Source: an uncultured Collinsella sp. (GTDB taxonomy: Bacteria; Actinomycetota; Coriobacteriia; Coriobacteriales; Coriobacteriaceae). Taken from it: a stretch of 30,182 nucleotides of DNA. Both the position numbers and the translations under genes were made by a program. The first letter of the stretch is position 1; each line of letters opens with the position of its first letter. Shown here one piece after another: positions 7,799 through 15,840 of this stretch. The stretch covers positions 1-30,182 of the forward strand of contig URHQ01000016.1 of NCBI GenBank assembly GCA_900547655.1, in the 5' to 3' direction. Below the pieces are notes generated by a model. It saw only the letters and a list, made by a program, of their open reading frames with translations, was not told the DNA's origin and made no database searches.

Positions 7799-9025
7799 TT
7801 ACGCGGCGCCCGAACGATGCCGCCATATGGATTGTACGATACCCACCGTCAGCAGCTGGATCATCATCGAAGACGAACCGAAGCTAATAAACGGTAGCGG
7901 AATACCGGTAATCGGCATCATGCCGATGCACATGCCGATGTTCTCGAAGGTCTGGAATGCCCACATGCCGACGATACCTACGCACGACAGACGCAGGAAC
8001 AGCGACTCACACTTAAAGGCGACGCGAATCGTCGAAAAGATCAGCAGCACGTAGAGGCACAGGAGCAAAAAGGAACCGCAAAAGCCAAAGGTCTCGGACA
8101 GGAAGGCGAAGACGAAGTCGGTGTGGAACTCAGGCAGAAAGCCGCCGGCCGACTGCGTCGCATGCCCCAGGCCCTTACCAAAGAAGCCGCCCGAGCCAAC
8201 GGCGATAAGCGACTGCTGCAGGTTGTAGGCATCGTCCGAATCGGCATTATCGGGGTCGATAAAGACCGTCAGACGGTTCATCTGATACTGCTTGATGAGC
8301 ACATCGTGGCCGAGCAACGAATCAAAGACCGAATCGAGCGCCAGGACGAGGGCCACCAGGCCCACGAGCAGGGCCAAGGTCGACAGCACCCATTCGCGGC
8401 GTGCACCGCTCATACAAATGACGATGGCGCCCGAAACCAGCACGACCAGGCCCGAGCCCAGGTCGCCCATGGCAACGACGGCCAAAAACGGAATGGACAG
8501 CATGCCGCAGAGCTTGACGTAGTCACGAACGGTATCGATGCGACCGTTATACTGCGAGCCAAGCGTAGCAATAAAGAAGATGGTGATGAGCTTGGCAAGC
8601 TCAACCGGCTGGAATGTCAAGCCGATACCGGGAATCTTGATCCAGCCCGTCATGCCCAGACCGCCTGTATAGGACAGACCCGGAATCTTGGGCGAGAGGA
8701 TCACGATCAGGTCGATGACGAGCAACGCCGTCGAGAAATTGGAAATACCGCGCAGGTCGGTACGCCAGACCAGCACCGCCAGAACCGTACCGATTCCAAT
8801 TCCCAGCAGATGGCGTGAGAACGAAGCATCGGCCTTAAACTGCGAAGCCGACCAGATAATGATGGCACCGTAGGCGACGAGGGCCACAGTAGCCACGAGC
8901 ACACCGATATGCACCTTTTGGCGAAACGTGCCGCGCGAGGCCGAAAGTTGCTTGTTGACACGGTCCAGGCTGCTGCGAGAGCCGGTCTTGGTTGAACGGA
9001 ACAGATCCGCCGGAGAAAAATCCAT
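7799..9025 (-). CDS. rodA: Rod shape-determining glycosyltransferase RodA (SEDS family)
   Basis: SEDS-family polytopic membrane protein of 408 aa that polymerises lipid II into glycan strands during side-wall growth, working with the PBP2 transpeptidase encoded immediately upstream. About ten hydrophobic segments are visible. Family motifs include GMTGWIKIPG, FQPVELAKL, a MGDLGSGLVVL segment with the conserved acidic residue, AVGSGGFFGKGLG, LPEFHTDFVFAFLSE, and the C-terminal GIPLPFISFGSSSM. The cytoplasmic N-terminus (about 40 aa, Ser/Arg-rich) is longer than usual. The ATG has a perfect AGGAGG SD. The adjacent PBP2 and mreBCD genes favour RodA over FtsW. Confidence 0.95.
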   Translation of the reverse strand: MDFSPADLFRSTKTGSRSSLDRVNKQLSASRGTFRQKVHIGVLVATVALVAYGAIIIWSASQFKADASFSRHLLGIGIGTVLAVLVWRTDLRGISNFSTALLVIDLIVILSPKIPGLSYTGGLGMTGWIKIPGIGLTFQPVELAKLITIFFIATLGSQYNGRIDTVRDYVKLCGMLSIPFLAVVAMGDLGSGLVVLVSGAIVICMSGARREWVLSTLALLVGLVALVLALDSVFDSLLGHDVLIKQYQMNRLTVFIDPDNADSDDAYNLQQSLIAVGSGGFFGKGLGHATQSAGGFLPEFHTDFVFAFLSETFGFCGSFLLLCLYVLLIFSTIRVAFKCESLFLRLSCVGIVGMWAFQTFENIGMCIGMMPITGIPLPFISFGSSSMMIQLLTVGIVQSIWRHRSGAA

Positions 9026-9034
9026 CGCAACCTC

Positions 9035-11104
9035 CTATCGAACCGAAGAATCGCCCGAGGCCGAAGAGGTATCGGGCTCGCCATAAATCACGCCGAGCAC
9101 GTCGCGCACGACATGCATCGCGGTATCTGAGCCACCGCCGCCCTGCTCCAGGACGGTAGCGATGACATACTTGGGGTCATCGGCCGGTGCATAGGCGCAG
9201 AACCACGCGTATTCATCCTCGCCACTTTTCTCGCCCGTGCCCGACTTGCCGTATACCTGCGGCGTCAGGGTGCCAAAGTGCGCCGCCAGGGACGTCGATG
9301 CCGTGTAAATTACGTCGTGCATGCCGTTGCGAACAAGAGCCAAATCCGAATCGCTGTTGATCTTGGCCTCCAGGCGCTTCTTCTTGCCCTTGCCATTGTA
9401 CTTATAGGCATCGCCGTCGCCATCGCGCGACACGGCAGACAAAAATACGTGAGGCACGTACTGTTTGCCGCCGTTGGCAAGACCCATATAGGCGCACGCC
9501 ATCTGCAGGGGCGTCACCAGGATGTCGCCCTGGCCGATAGCAATGTTGGTCATATCGCCGGCATTCCACTTGCGGTCCTCGGCAGAGGCGTCGGTGAAGT
9601 ACGACTCTTTCCACTCGGCATCGGGAATACGACCCGCGCCCTCACTCGGCAGATCGATACCGCAGGTCTTGCCTAGGCCCCAGCGACGAAAGACCTCCTG
9701 CAGGCCCTCGGGATGTTGCTCGTCATAAAAGAACGCCTTACCCATGTCGTAGAAGACGGGGTCGCACGAGTTGGCGATACCCGACTGCAGCGTCATGGTG
9801 CCGTGGCCAGACGTCAGCCAGCAGCGCTTGCCCCAAGCCTTGCCCAGGCCCGTCCAATAGCCCGTGCAGTTGGTTGTCTGCGTTGAAGTGTAGGTTCCAA
9901 ACTCAAGACCGGCCAGCGCCGAGAGCGGCTTGATGGTCGAGGCCGACATGTACTGTCCGCTAATGGCGCGGTTGAGCAGCGGGTGCGAACCCTTGTCATC
10001 ATTGAGCTCGGTCCACACGTCATTTGAGACGCCGCCGATAAAGACGGACGGATCGAACTTGGGCTGGCTCGCCATGCCCAGGATCTCGCCATTGTTGGGA
10101 TCGAGACACACCACAGCGCCGTTGCCGGCATTGCTGTAGCCAGTGGTCTTGGCAAGCTCGATAGCGCTCGCCAGTGCCGTCTCACAGGCCTGTTGGATCT
10201 TAAGGTCGAGCGTGAGCTTAATGTCGGAGCCGGCCTTCGCGGGCACGGCGCCGGCCTGACCGGTCACATTGCCCGAGGCATCGACCTTGACGGTCTGCTC
10301 GCCACGAATACCCTGCAGCAGGTTTTCGTAGTAGCTCTCAACGCCCGCCTGGCCCACGATATCGCCCGACTGGTACGTAATCTTGCCAGCAGAAGCATCA
10401 TCATCGCCAGAGGTTTTCTTATTCTGGGCCTCGAGCTGCTCGGAGGTAATGGTGCCGGTATAGCCCAAGATATGGCATGCCGTCTCGCCGTATGGATACT
10501 GGCGTTCGGTACGCTCGGCAATCTTGACGCCCGGGAACTCGCCGGCATGCTCCTGAATATAGGCAACCGTGGAGCGACGGACGTCCGTCGCGATGGTATG
10601 CAGGCTCTGAGCGCCCTCTGTATTGTCCTGAATATTGCGAAGGACCGCCACATAAGGCATTCCAAGCACGTTGGCAAGATGGCGAACCAGAACCTCATCC
10701 TCGGCAAGGTCGCGGTAGGCCACGACAGCAAGTGAGGGACGGTTCTGGACAAGCGCCACGCCATTGCGGTCGAGGATGCGGCCGCGCACAGCGGGTGTGG
10801 TAACGGTGCGAGTCTGATTACTATTGGCCTGCTTCTCGTAATAGTCCGACGAGACCATCTGCATGCCCCACAGCTTGACGGCAAGTGCCGCAAACATCGC
10901 GCCCACACCCGTGGTGAGGATGGAAAAGCGGCCCTTAAAGGCGGTCGCCGCGGTATTGCCCTCGCCCTCGGTGGCGCGCGGGGCCGTTCCATGCTGCGTA
11001 TCGTAGGTAAAACGGGAATCGCCACGACGCATGATGACCAGCGCGACCACGATGGCCACAACCAGCACGATACCGGCGATAATAACCGTCAACTGGGAAG
11101 ACAT
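9035..11104 (-). CDS. mrdA: Penicillin-binding protein 2 (peptidoglycan transpeptidase)
   Basis: Class B PBP of 689 aa, partner of RodA in elongation. Domain order: two N-terminal hydrophobic segments (about 5-25 and 60-80), a dimerisation region with RGRILDRNGVALVQN (107-121), and the transpeptidase domain. Active-site motifs are SxxK at Ser389-Lys392 (SASTIKP), SCD at 446-448 (SxN/SxD position), and KSG at 620-622, where KTG is more usual. Most class B PBPs have a single membrane anchor, so the second one is unusual; with an outside N-terminus the catalytic domain is still extracytoplasmic. The ATG has a GGGAGG SD. mreD lies 13 bases upstream and rodA 9 bases downstream. Confidence 0.95.
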   Translation of the reverse strand: MSSQLTVIIAGIVLVVAIVVALVIMRRGDSRFTYDTQHGTAPRATEGEGNTAATAFKGRFSILTTGVGAMFAALAVKLWGMQMVSSDYYEKQANSNQTRTVTTPAVRGRILDRNGVALVQNRPSLAVVAYRDLAEDEVLVRHLANVLGMPYVAVLRNIQDNTEGAQSLHTIATDVRRSTVAYIQEHAGEFPGVKIAERTERQYPYGETACHILGYTGTITSEQLEAQNKKTSGDDDASAGKITYQSGDIVGQAGVESYYENLLQGIRGEQTVKVDASGNVTGQAGAVPAKAGSDIKLTLDLKIQQACETALASAIELAKTTGYSNAGNGAVVCLDPNNGEILGMASQPKFDPSVFIGGVSNDVWTELNDDKGSHPLLNRAISGQYMSASTIKPLSALAGLEFGTYTSTQTTNCTGYWTGLGKAWGKRCWLTSGHGTMTLQSGIANSCDPVFYDMGKAFFYDEQHPEGLQEVFRRWGLGKTCGIDLPSEGAGRIPDAEWKESYFTDASAEDRKWNAGDMTNIAIGQGDILVTPLQMACAYMGLANGGKQYVPHVFLSAVSRDGDGDAYKYNGKGKKKRLEAKINSDSDLALVRNGMHDVIYTASTSLAAHFGTLTPQVYGKSGTGEKSGEDEYAWFCAYAPADDPKYVIATVLEQGGGGSDTAMHVVRDVLGVIYGEPDTSSASGDSSVR

Positions 11105-11117
11105 CTACGGGCCTCCC

Positions 11118-11684
11118 CTATTTGAGCTTGCGGGTCTTGGGCTTAAAGCGCATACCCGACTGGCGTCCGCCACGTGCGGAGAATCCATAGCCGGACTGCG
11201 GCACGACGCCGGACATCAAAAACGGAATGGCAACCAGACCCGTCAGGATCGAGGACGGCAGCGCATGGCCGAAGATCGCCACGACAAAGCTCGTCTCCAA
11301 ACCCATAAACAGCAAGATGATGCTGTAGATCACATTAATGACGAGCGCAAAGGCGCCCACGGTGACGCCGCGCGCACTCGGGGTACCGCCCGTCTGACCG
11401 ACGGCGCTGTGCACCAGGGCAAAAGAACCCACGGTCAGCAGGAGCGACATAACGCCCACCGGCACGGCAGCAGACAGGTCATAGAACAAGCCGCTGCAAA
11501 AACCGCACACGACGGCACGGGTCGGGTCGCCCGAGAACACGCTTAGGCACACCAGGATAATCATGAAGTTGACGCGACCGCCCGCAATGGAGATCTGCGG
11601 TGCCAGGCCTGCCTGCAGCAGCACGCACACGATGGCGGCGATCACAAACGTGCGGGAGCTCATCCCCTGCTCGTGTAGATCCAT
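11118..11684 (-). CDS. mreD: Rod shape-determining membrane protein MreD
   Basis: Small polytopic membrane protein of 188 aa that links MreC and MreB to the wall-elongation machine. Five or six hydrophobic segments are visible, including FVIAAIVCVLLQAGLAP, VNFMIILVCLSVFSGDP, VVCGFCSGLFYDL (the GF..GLFYDL motif typical of MreD) and VGAFALVINVIYSIILLF. The C-terminus is basic (RFKPKTRKLK). Of two closely spaced ATGs, that at 11682-11684 is chosen because the AGGGGG SD is 7 bases before it but only 1 base before the upstream ATG at 11688-11690. Position between mreC and mrdA confirms the call. Confidence 0.9.
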   Translation of the reverse strand: MDLHEQGMSSRTFVIAAIVCVLLQAGLAPQISIAGGRVNFMIILVCLSVFSGDPTRAVVCGFCSGLFYDLSAAVPVGVMSLLLTVGSFALVHSAVGQTGGTPSARGVTVGAFALVINVIYSIILLFMGLETSFVVAIFGHALPSSILTGLVAIPFLMSGVVPQSGYGFSARGGRQSGMRFKPKTRKLK

Positions 11685-11695
11685 GGACATGCCCC

Positions 11696-12694
11696 CTATT
11701 CGCTCGAGCCGGAATCGGTCGTCTCGGACGTGTCGGAACTGTCATCCGAGCCCTCGTCCTTCGTCTTGGTCGCAGCATCGCGCGACGTTCCCTGCGGCGT
11801 GCTGTTGGCCGTGCTCACGTCCTCATCCGAGGCCGACTGTTCGTCGGTCAGCGAGGTAATGACCAGCACTTCCTCGTTGTTCTCGGCCGTCGTCTGAGCG
11901 CGCACCACAATGGTGTAGTACACATCGTTTGCCGATTTCTCAACCGACGAGACGGTGCCGAGCGGTAGACCCTTGGGGAACACGCCACCGATGCCCGAGG
12001 TCACGATGATGTCGCCAACCTTAACATCGGAGTCGACGCTCACGTACTCAAGACGCAGCGTGCCGTCAGCCTGACCCTGCAGCATGCCTTGGGCGCGCGT
12101 GTCCTGCACCATAGCGGACACGCCCGAGTTCTCGTCGCCAATCAGGCGCACGGTCGATGTCTTGGCGGAAACTTCGATGATCTGGCCGATAACACCGGCC
12201 GAACTCGTCACAGGCATGTTGATGGTAAGGCCGTCGGCAGAGCCCTTGTCGATGGTAACGGTCGAGGTCCAGGCATCGCCGGAGGCACCGACAATACGAG
12301 CTGCGGTCGATTTAAGGTTGTAGGTCGACTGCAGGCCAACCAGCCCCTCCAGACGCTCAGCAGTCTTTTGAGCCTCAGAAAGCTCGGCGACCTTAGAGGT
12401 CAGCTCCTCATTTTGCTTCTTGAGCTCGTCGAGCGTGTCCTGCGACGCCGTAAGGTTAGAGAACACGTTGCCGATCGCATTGAAGGGAGCCGCCACGGCC
12501 GAGCCCACAAAGCGCACCGGCGAGGTAATCGTCGTTACGCCCGAACGCACGGCATGAATCGGCCCTGCCTCGCCCTCGCGGATGTAAAACGTGAGCAGCA
12601 ACACCGAAATCAGGCTGAAAACAATCAACGGGCGCATACCCGTTGATTGTCGCTTGGTATTCAGATTTGTGGAGAAACCCGAAGATCGTGCCAA
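11696..12694 (-). CDS. mreC: Rod shape-determining protein MreC
   Basis: Extracytoplasmic scaffold of 332 aa that binds PBP2 and connects it to MreB. It has a short basic cytoplasmic end, one membrane segment (about 21-38, PLIVFSLISVLLLTFYI), a coiled coil (about 82-118, DTLDELKKQNEELTSKVAEL and onward), then the beta domain with VTSSAGVIGQI, VRLIGDENSGVSAMVQDTRAQGML, GDIIVTSGIGGVFPKGLPLGTV. The last 45 residues are a low-complexity Ser/Asp/Thr/Glu tail beyond the usual family end. The start is TTG with AGGTGGA upstream. It is followed by mreD after 11 bases. Confidence 0.95.
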   Translation of the reverse strand: MARSSGFSTNLNTKRQSTGMRPLIVFSLISVLLLTFYIREGEAGPIHAVRSGVTTITSPVRFVGSAVAAPFNAIGNVFSNLTASQDTLDELKKQNEELTSKVAELSEAQKTAERLEGLVGLQSTYNLKSTAARIVGASGDAWTSTVTIDKGSADGLTINMPVTSSAGVIGQIIEVSAKTSTVRLIGDENSGVSAMVQDTRAQGMLQGQADGTLRLEYVSVDSDVKVGDIIVTSGIGGVFPKGLPLGTVSSVEKSANDVYYTIVVRAQTTAENNEEVLVITSLTDEQSASDEDVSTANSTPQGTSRDAATKTKDEGSDDSSDTSETTDSGSSE

Positions 12695-12715
12695 ATGGAA
12701 TCCACCTTTTGGAAA

Positions 12716-13759
12716 TTAAGCATTGGTCTGGACGAAGCCGCCATCAAACGCATTGGCCTCGAGCACGCGGGCACAGCCGTTAACGACGTTATCGAGCGCC
12801 GTGGGGCTGACGTTGACCGAAACGCCGGTCTCATCGCGCAGACGCACGTCGAGACCGCGCAGCAGCGCGCCACCACCGGTCAGCAAAATGCCGTAGTACA
12901 TAAGGTCCGAGGCAAGATCGGGAGGCGTAGCGTCGAGTGCGTCCTTGACGGCCTTGGCCATCTCGTCGAGCGGCTTGTTGAGTGCGCGACGAATCTCCTC
13001 GCTCTCGATGCGCACGGTCTTGGGCAGACCGGTGATCACGTCGCGGCCGTTGACCTCGACGTCGAGCTCGTCCTTGAGCGGCACGGCGGAGCCGACCTTG
13101 ATCTTGATGTCCTCTGCCGTACGCTCGCCGATGGCCAGGTTGTAGGCATCACGAACGTGCGTGAGGATGGCCTGATCGAACTCGTCGCCGGCAATACGGA
13201 TGGACTGCGAGACGACGATGCCGCCCATAGCGATAACGGCAACCTCGGTGGTACCGCCACCGATGTCGATGACCATGGAGCCGGTGGGTTCCTCGACGGG
13301 CAGATCGGCGCCGATAGCGGCAGCCATGGGCTCTTCGATCAGGTAGGCCTGGCGAGCGCCAGCCTGGATCGTGGCCTCAAATACGGCACGCTTCTCGACC
13401 GACGTGACGCCGGAGGGAACGCAGACGACAACGCGCGGACGCGGGGTCCACGGATAGCGCTTCTCGGACGCCTTGTCGATAAAGTAGCGAAGCATGGCCT
13501 CGGTAACATCGAAGTCGGCGATGACGCCGTCCTTCAGGGGACGAACGGCCACGATGTTGCCGGGCGTACGGCCGAGCATGCGCTTTGCCTCGATACCGAC
13601 CGCCAGGATGCGCTCGTCGTTCTTGTCGATGGCGACAACAGAGGGCTCGCGAATGACGATGCCCTTGCCACGCACGGAGACAAGCGTATTTGCGGTGCCG
13701 AGGTCGATGGCAAGATCGCCCGCATAGCTACCGAAGAACATATCCATCAAAGAAAACAA
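12716..13759 (-). CDS. mreB: Rod shape-determining protein MreB (bacterial actin)
   Basis: Actin-like ATPase of 347 aa forming membrane-bound filaments that orient cell-wall synthesis. Clear signatures: DLAIDLGTANTLV near the N-terminus (phosphate 1), EPSVVAIDK, VCVPSGVTSVEKRAV, LIEEPMAAAIGADLPV, GSMVIDIGGGTTEVAVI (phosphate 2), and ILLTGGGALLRGLDVRL (adenosine motif). The TTG start at 13757-13759 lies 5 bases after an AGGAG SD; the nearest ATG (13745-13747) is too far from that SD, so TTG is preferred. It is the first gene of the mreBCD-mrdA-rodA operon, with a candidate -10 TATGAT at 13805-13810, no convincing -35, and a hairpin just upstream. Confidence 0.97.
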   Translation of the reverse strand: MFSLMDMFFGSYAGDLAIDLGTANTLVSVRGKGIVIREPSVVAIDKNDERILAVGIEAKRMLGRTPGNIVAVRPLKDGVIADFDVTEAMLRYFIDKASEKRYPWTPRPRVVVCVPSGVTSVEKRAVFEATIQAGARQAYLIEEPMAAAIGADLPVEEPTGSMVIDIGGGTTEVAVIAMGGIVVSQSIRIAGDEFDQAILTHVRDAYNLAIGERTAEDIKIKVGSAVPLKDELDVEVNGRDVITGLPKTVRIESEEIRRALNKPLDEMAKAVKDALDATPPDLASDLMYYGILLTGGGALLRGLDVRLRDETGVSVNVSPTALDNVVNGCARVLEANAFDGGFVQTNA

Positions 13760-13819
13760 CGCAACTCCTGATGTGTTGGATGATTGCTGGAAAACTACTA
13801 GCTCATCATACTAGCGCAA

Positions 13820-13852
13820 GCCCGGCACCTCACTTGCGGTGAAGCGCCGGGC
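13820..13852 (-). terminator. Hairpin terminator after the TPR gene
   Basis: On the minus strand, GCCCGGC (13846-13852) pairs perfectly with GCCGGGC (13820-13826), and the inner TTCAC pairs with GTGAG around a CGCAA loop. The stem is long and GC-rich. The following TTGCGC is a poor U-tract, so this may be an inefficient or Rho-assisted terminator. It separates the cyclophilin-TPR unit from mreB. Confidence 0.55.
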
Positions 13853-13874
13853 AAAGCTAAATCCCATAAGGTCA

Positions 13875-15179
13875 CTACTGGTTGTCAGCAGCCGAGAAAT
13901 CCATATCGAGCGAGGAAACGGCCCAGCCGATATGGTTATCGGAGCGCACGAATTTGACGGTGTACTCCTGCTCGCCGCCCTTGGACAGCGATGCCTTAAC
14001 CTTGGCGGTCGTCTCGGTCATGGACTGATCCATGCCCTCGACGGACACGGTGGCACCCTGCGGAATCGAGGAGATGATCATCGACTTGGCGTCCTCGGAC
14101 AGGCTCGAGGCCAGGCAAGACTCGGCCTTTGCGGTGTCACCGTCGCCGGCAGCCTGGAACAGATCGGTAACGACAGACTCCTGGGACGGGAAGCCAAAGC
14201 CGCGCGTGTAGGCAAAGCCCAGACCGCCCGCGGCGATCAAAATGAGCAGAAGCAGCACGATGAAGACTTTGAGACCCGTGTGGCGATGGCGACGACGGAC
14301 CTTGGCCTGCTTACGGTCCTGACGGTCCTGCTGGACCATCTCGGACTCGGACAGCGTAAAGAAGCCGGTGTCCGAGGGATCGGGCATAAACTGACCGGTC
14401 GCGCCCGTAGGATCGAGCGGATCAACGGCAGGAGCGTCCATCGCGGGCGCCGGAGCCGTGGCCATAGCCGTCTGGGCAGACAGCGCGGCAAGCGAATCGT
14501 GCACGCGGGCAAGCTCATCGGCCTGCTCGGAGGTGAGCTGGTAGATGCCATCGGCGGTAGCGGCGTTAAAGGCGTCGAGTGCGTCGGAAGGACGGCCGGC
14601 GGCAGAAAGCGCCTGACCCATGCCGGCGTTGAGCGCACGCGTGTCGTCGCGGGGGCCGGCAAAGTCGATAGCCGTGCGGTAGGTCTCCACGGCATCCGCC
14701 GGACGGCCGAGCTTAATGAAGCAACGACCGAGCTCGCCGAGTGCGGCGGCAGGGGCCGGATTGGCGCCGTCGATGGCGGCCTGACGGAAGGCGGTTCCCG
14801 CGTTGGCATAGTCGCCCGACTGGAACAGCGCATTGCCCAGGCCCAGATAGGCCTTGAACGGCGTAACATAGGAAGCATCCTGCGTAGCGGCAGAGAACGC
14901 CTGAGCGGCCGTCGTGTAGTCGCCCACGGCGGCGAGCGCCTTGCCGCGGTTGGTGAGCAGCGCGCCGCGCTTGCCGTAGGTGCCGTCGTTGAGGGCGGCG
15001 GCATAGGCCTCGGCGGCCTCGGCATACATGCCCAGGTGCATCAAGGCGTTGCCGCGCAGGTGGTCGGCCTCACCCATAATCTCGTTGGGAGTCTTTGCCG
15101 CCCCAAGCATCTGAGCTGCAGCGGAAAAATCACCCGCGCGGTAAGCGGCGCGGCCCTGTTGGATCAGCTGGCTATTCAA
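13875..15179 (-). CDS. TPR-repeat membrane protein
   Basis: Protein of 434 aa, not a named family to me. Residues 1-230 are tetratricopeptide-like repeats of about 34 residues (AAYRAGDFSAAAQML, GMYAEAAEAYAAAL, AVGDYTTAAQAFSAA, QSGDYANAGTAFRQA, LGRPADAVETYRTA, AAGRPSDALDAFNAA). A Pro/Ala linker and a basic stretch (QAKVRRRHRHTGLK, ending about 304) precede one membrane helix (about 303-325). The remaining 105 residues are predicted extracytoplasmic and contain VVTDLFQAAGDGDTAKAESCL and a strand-rich end that resembles DUF4878/NTF2-like lipoprotein folds, though I cannot confirm this. The start is TTG with AAGGGGA. It follows the cyclophilin gene by 11 bases, so the two are cotranscribed. A role bridging cytoplasmic partners to the envelope is inferred only from topology. 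Confidence 0.8.
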   Translation of the reverse strand: MNSQLIQQGRAAYRAGDFSAAAQMLGAAKTPNEIMGEADHLRGNALMHLGMYAEAAEAYAAALNDGTYGKRGALLTNRGKALAAVGDYTTAAQAFSAATQDASYVTPFKAYLGLGNALFQSGDYANAGTAFRQAAIDGANPAPAAALGELGRCFIKLGRPADAVETYRTAIDFAGPRDDTRALNAGMGQALSAAGRPSDALDAFNAATADGIYQLTSEQADELARVHDSLAALSAQTAMATAPAPAMDAPAVDPLDPTGATGQFMPDPSDTGFFTLSESEMVQQDRQDRKQAKVRRRHRHTGLKVFIVLLLLILIAAGGLGFAYTRGFGFPSQESVVTDLFQAAGDGDTAKAESCLASSLSEDAKSMIISSIPQGATVSVEGMDQSMTETTAKVKASLSKGGEQEYTVKFVRSDNHIGWAVSSLDMDFSAADNQ

Positions 15180-15190
15180 GGAAGTCCCCT

Positions 15191-15733
15191 TTACTCGTGA
15201 ACGATCTCAACATGGACGATCTCGTCGCCGGCACGCAGCTGCGAAATCACATCGAGACCCTCGACCGTGGTACCAAAGACGGTGTAACCGGAATCGAGGT
15301 TATGCTGGGCACCCAGGCAGAAGTAAAACTGCGAACCCGCGGAATCGGGGTCCATGGAGCGTGCCATGGCAAGGGCACCATCGACATGGCTGTTACGCGG
15401 ATTGGTGGCAAACTCGCCCTTGATGCAGTAGCCGGGGCCACCGGTACCGGGCATGCCGTCGGGGCCCTCAAGACCGGCAGCGACGTCGGCGCCGGACATA
15501 TCGCGGGTATTGGGGTCGCCGCCCTGAATGACAAAGCCGGGCACATAGCGATGGAACTTAAGGCCATCATAGAAGCCCATCGTGGAAAGCTCGCAGAAGT
15601 TCGCGACATGAATGGGAGCGCCCTCGCCGTCAAACTTGACCTTGATGGTACCCTTCGACGTCTCGATAACGGCGCACTCGTCGCCGGCAAGCTGATACTC
15701 GGGCGTGTAGAGCTCTTTCTTAAAACCAAACAT
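15191..15733 (-). CDS. Cyclophilin-type peptidyl-prolyl cis-trans isomerase
   Basis: Single-domain cyclophilin of 180 aa that catalyses cis-trans isomerisation of prolyl bonds. The motifs FHRYVPGFVIQGGDP (with the catalytic Arg), ALAMARSMDPDSAGSQFYFCLG and LDSGYTVFGTTVEGLDVI are all present in order. There is no signal peptide or membrane segment, so it is predicted cytosolic. The ATG has a GAGGAAGGA SD. It heads a two-gene unit with the TPR membrane protein, behind the promoter at 15774-15803. Confidence 0.93.
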   Translation of the reverse strand: MFGFKKELYTPEYQLAGDECAVIETSKGTIKVKFDGEGAPIHVANFCELSTMGFYDGLKFHRYVPGFVIQGGDPNTRDMSGADVAAGLEGPDGMPGTGGPGYCIKGEFATNPRNSHVDGALAMARSMDPDSAGSQFYFCLGAQHNLDSGYTVFGTTVEGLDVISQLRAGDEIVHVEIVHE

Positions 15734-15773
15734 GTGGTTCCTTCCTCGTGCGTTTAAAGCATATTTGTACGAA

Positions 15774-15803
15774 TTGTAGCAATAAGCATGCGCTTACATC
15801 AAT
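15774..15803 (-). promoter_or_regulatory. Promoter of the cyclophilin-TPR unit
   Basis: Minus-strand -35 TTGATG (15798-15803) and -10 TACAAT (15774-15779) are spaced by 18 bases, about 40 bases upstream of the cyclophilin ATG. The good match and placement make this a likely housekeeping promoter. Confidence 0.65.
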
Positions 15804-15840
15804 TGCGCACGTAGGTTATGCCGACTATGGCGAACTAATT

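Noticed and set aside
13601..13874. Chromosomal strand switch or replication origin near mreB
   Set aside because: All flanking genes stay on the minus strand here and no DnaA-box cluster is seen; the only strand switch is at the tRNA near 19964-20166, and that gap also shows no origin features.
13839..15200. 453-codon plus-strand frame opposite the TPR gene
   Set aside because: It is antisense to a protein with clear TPR repeats and a membrane helix; its own translation is low-complexity Gly/Arg/Val.
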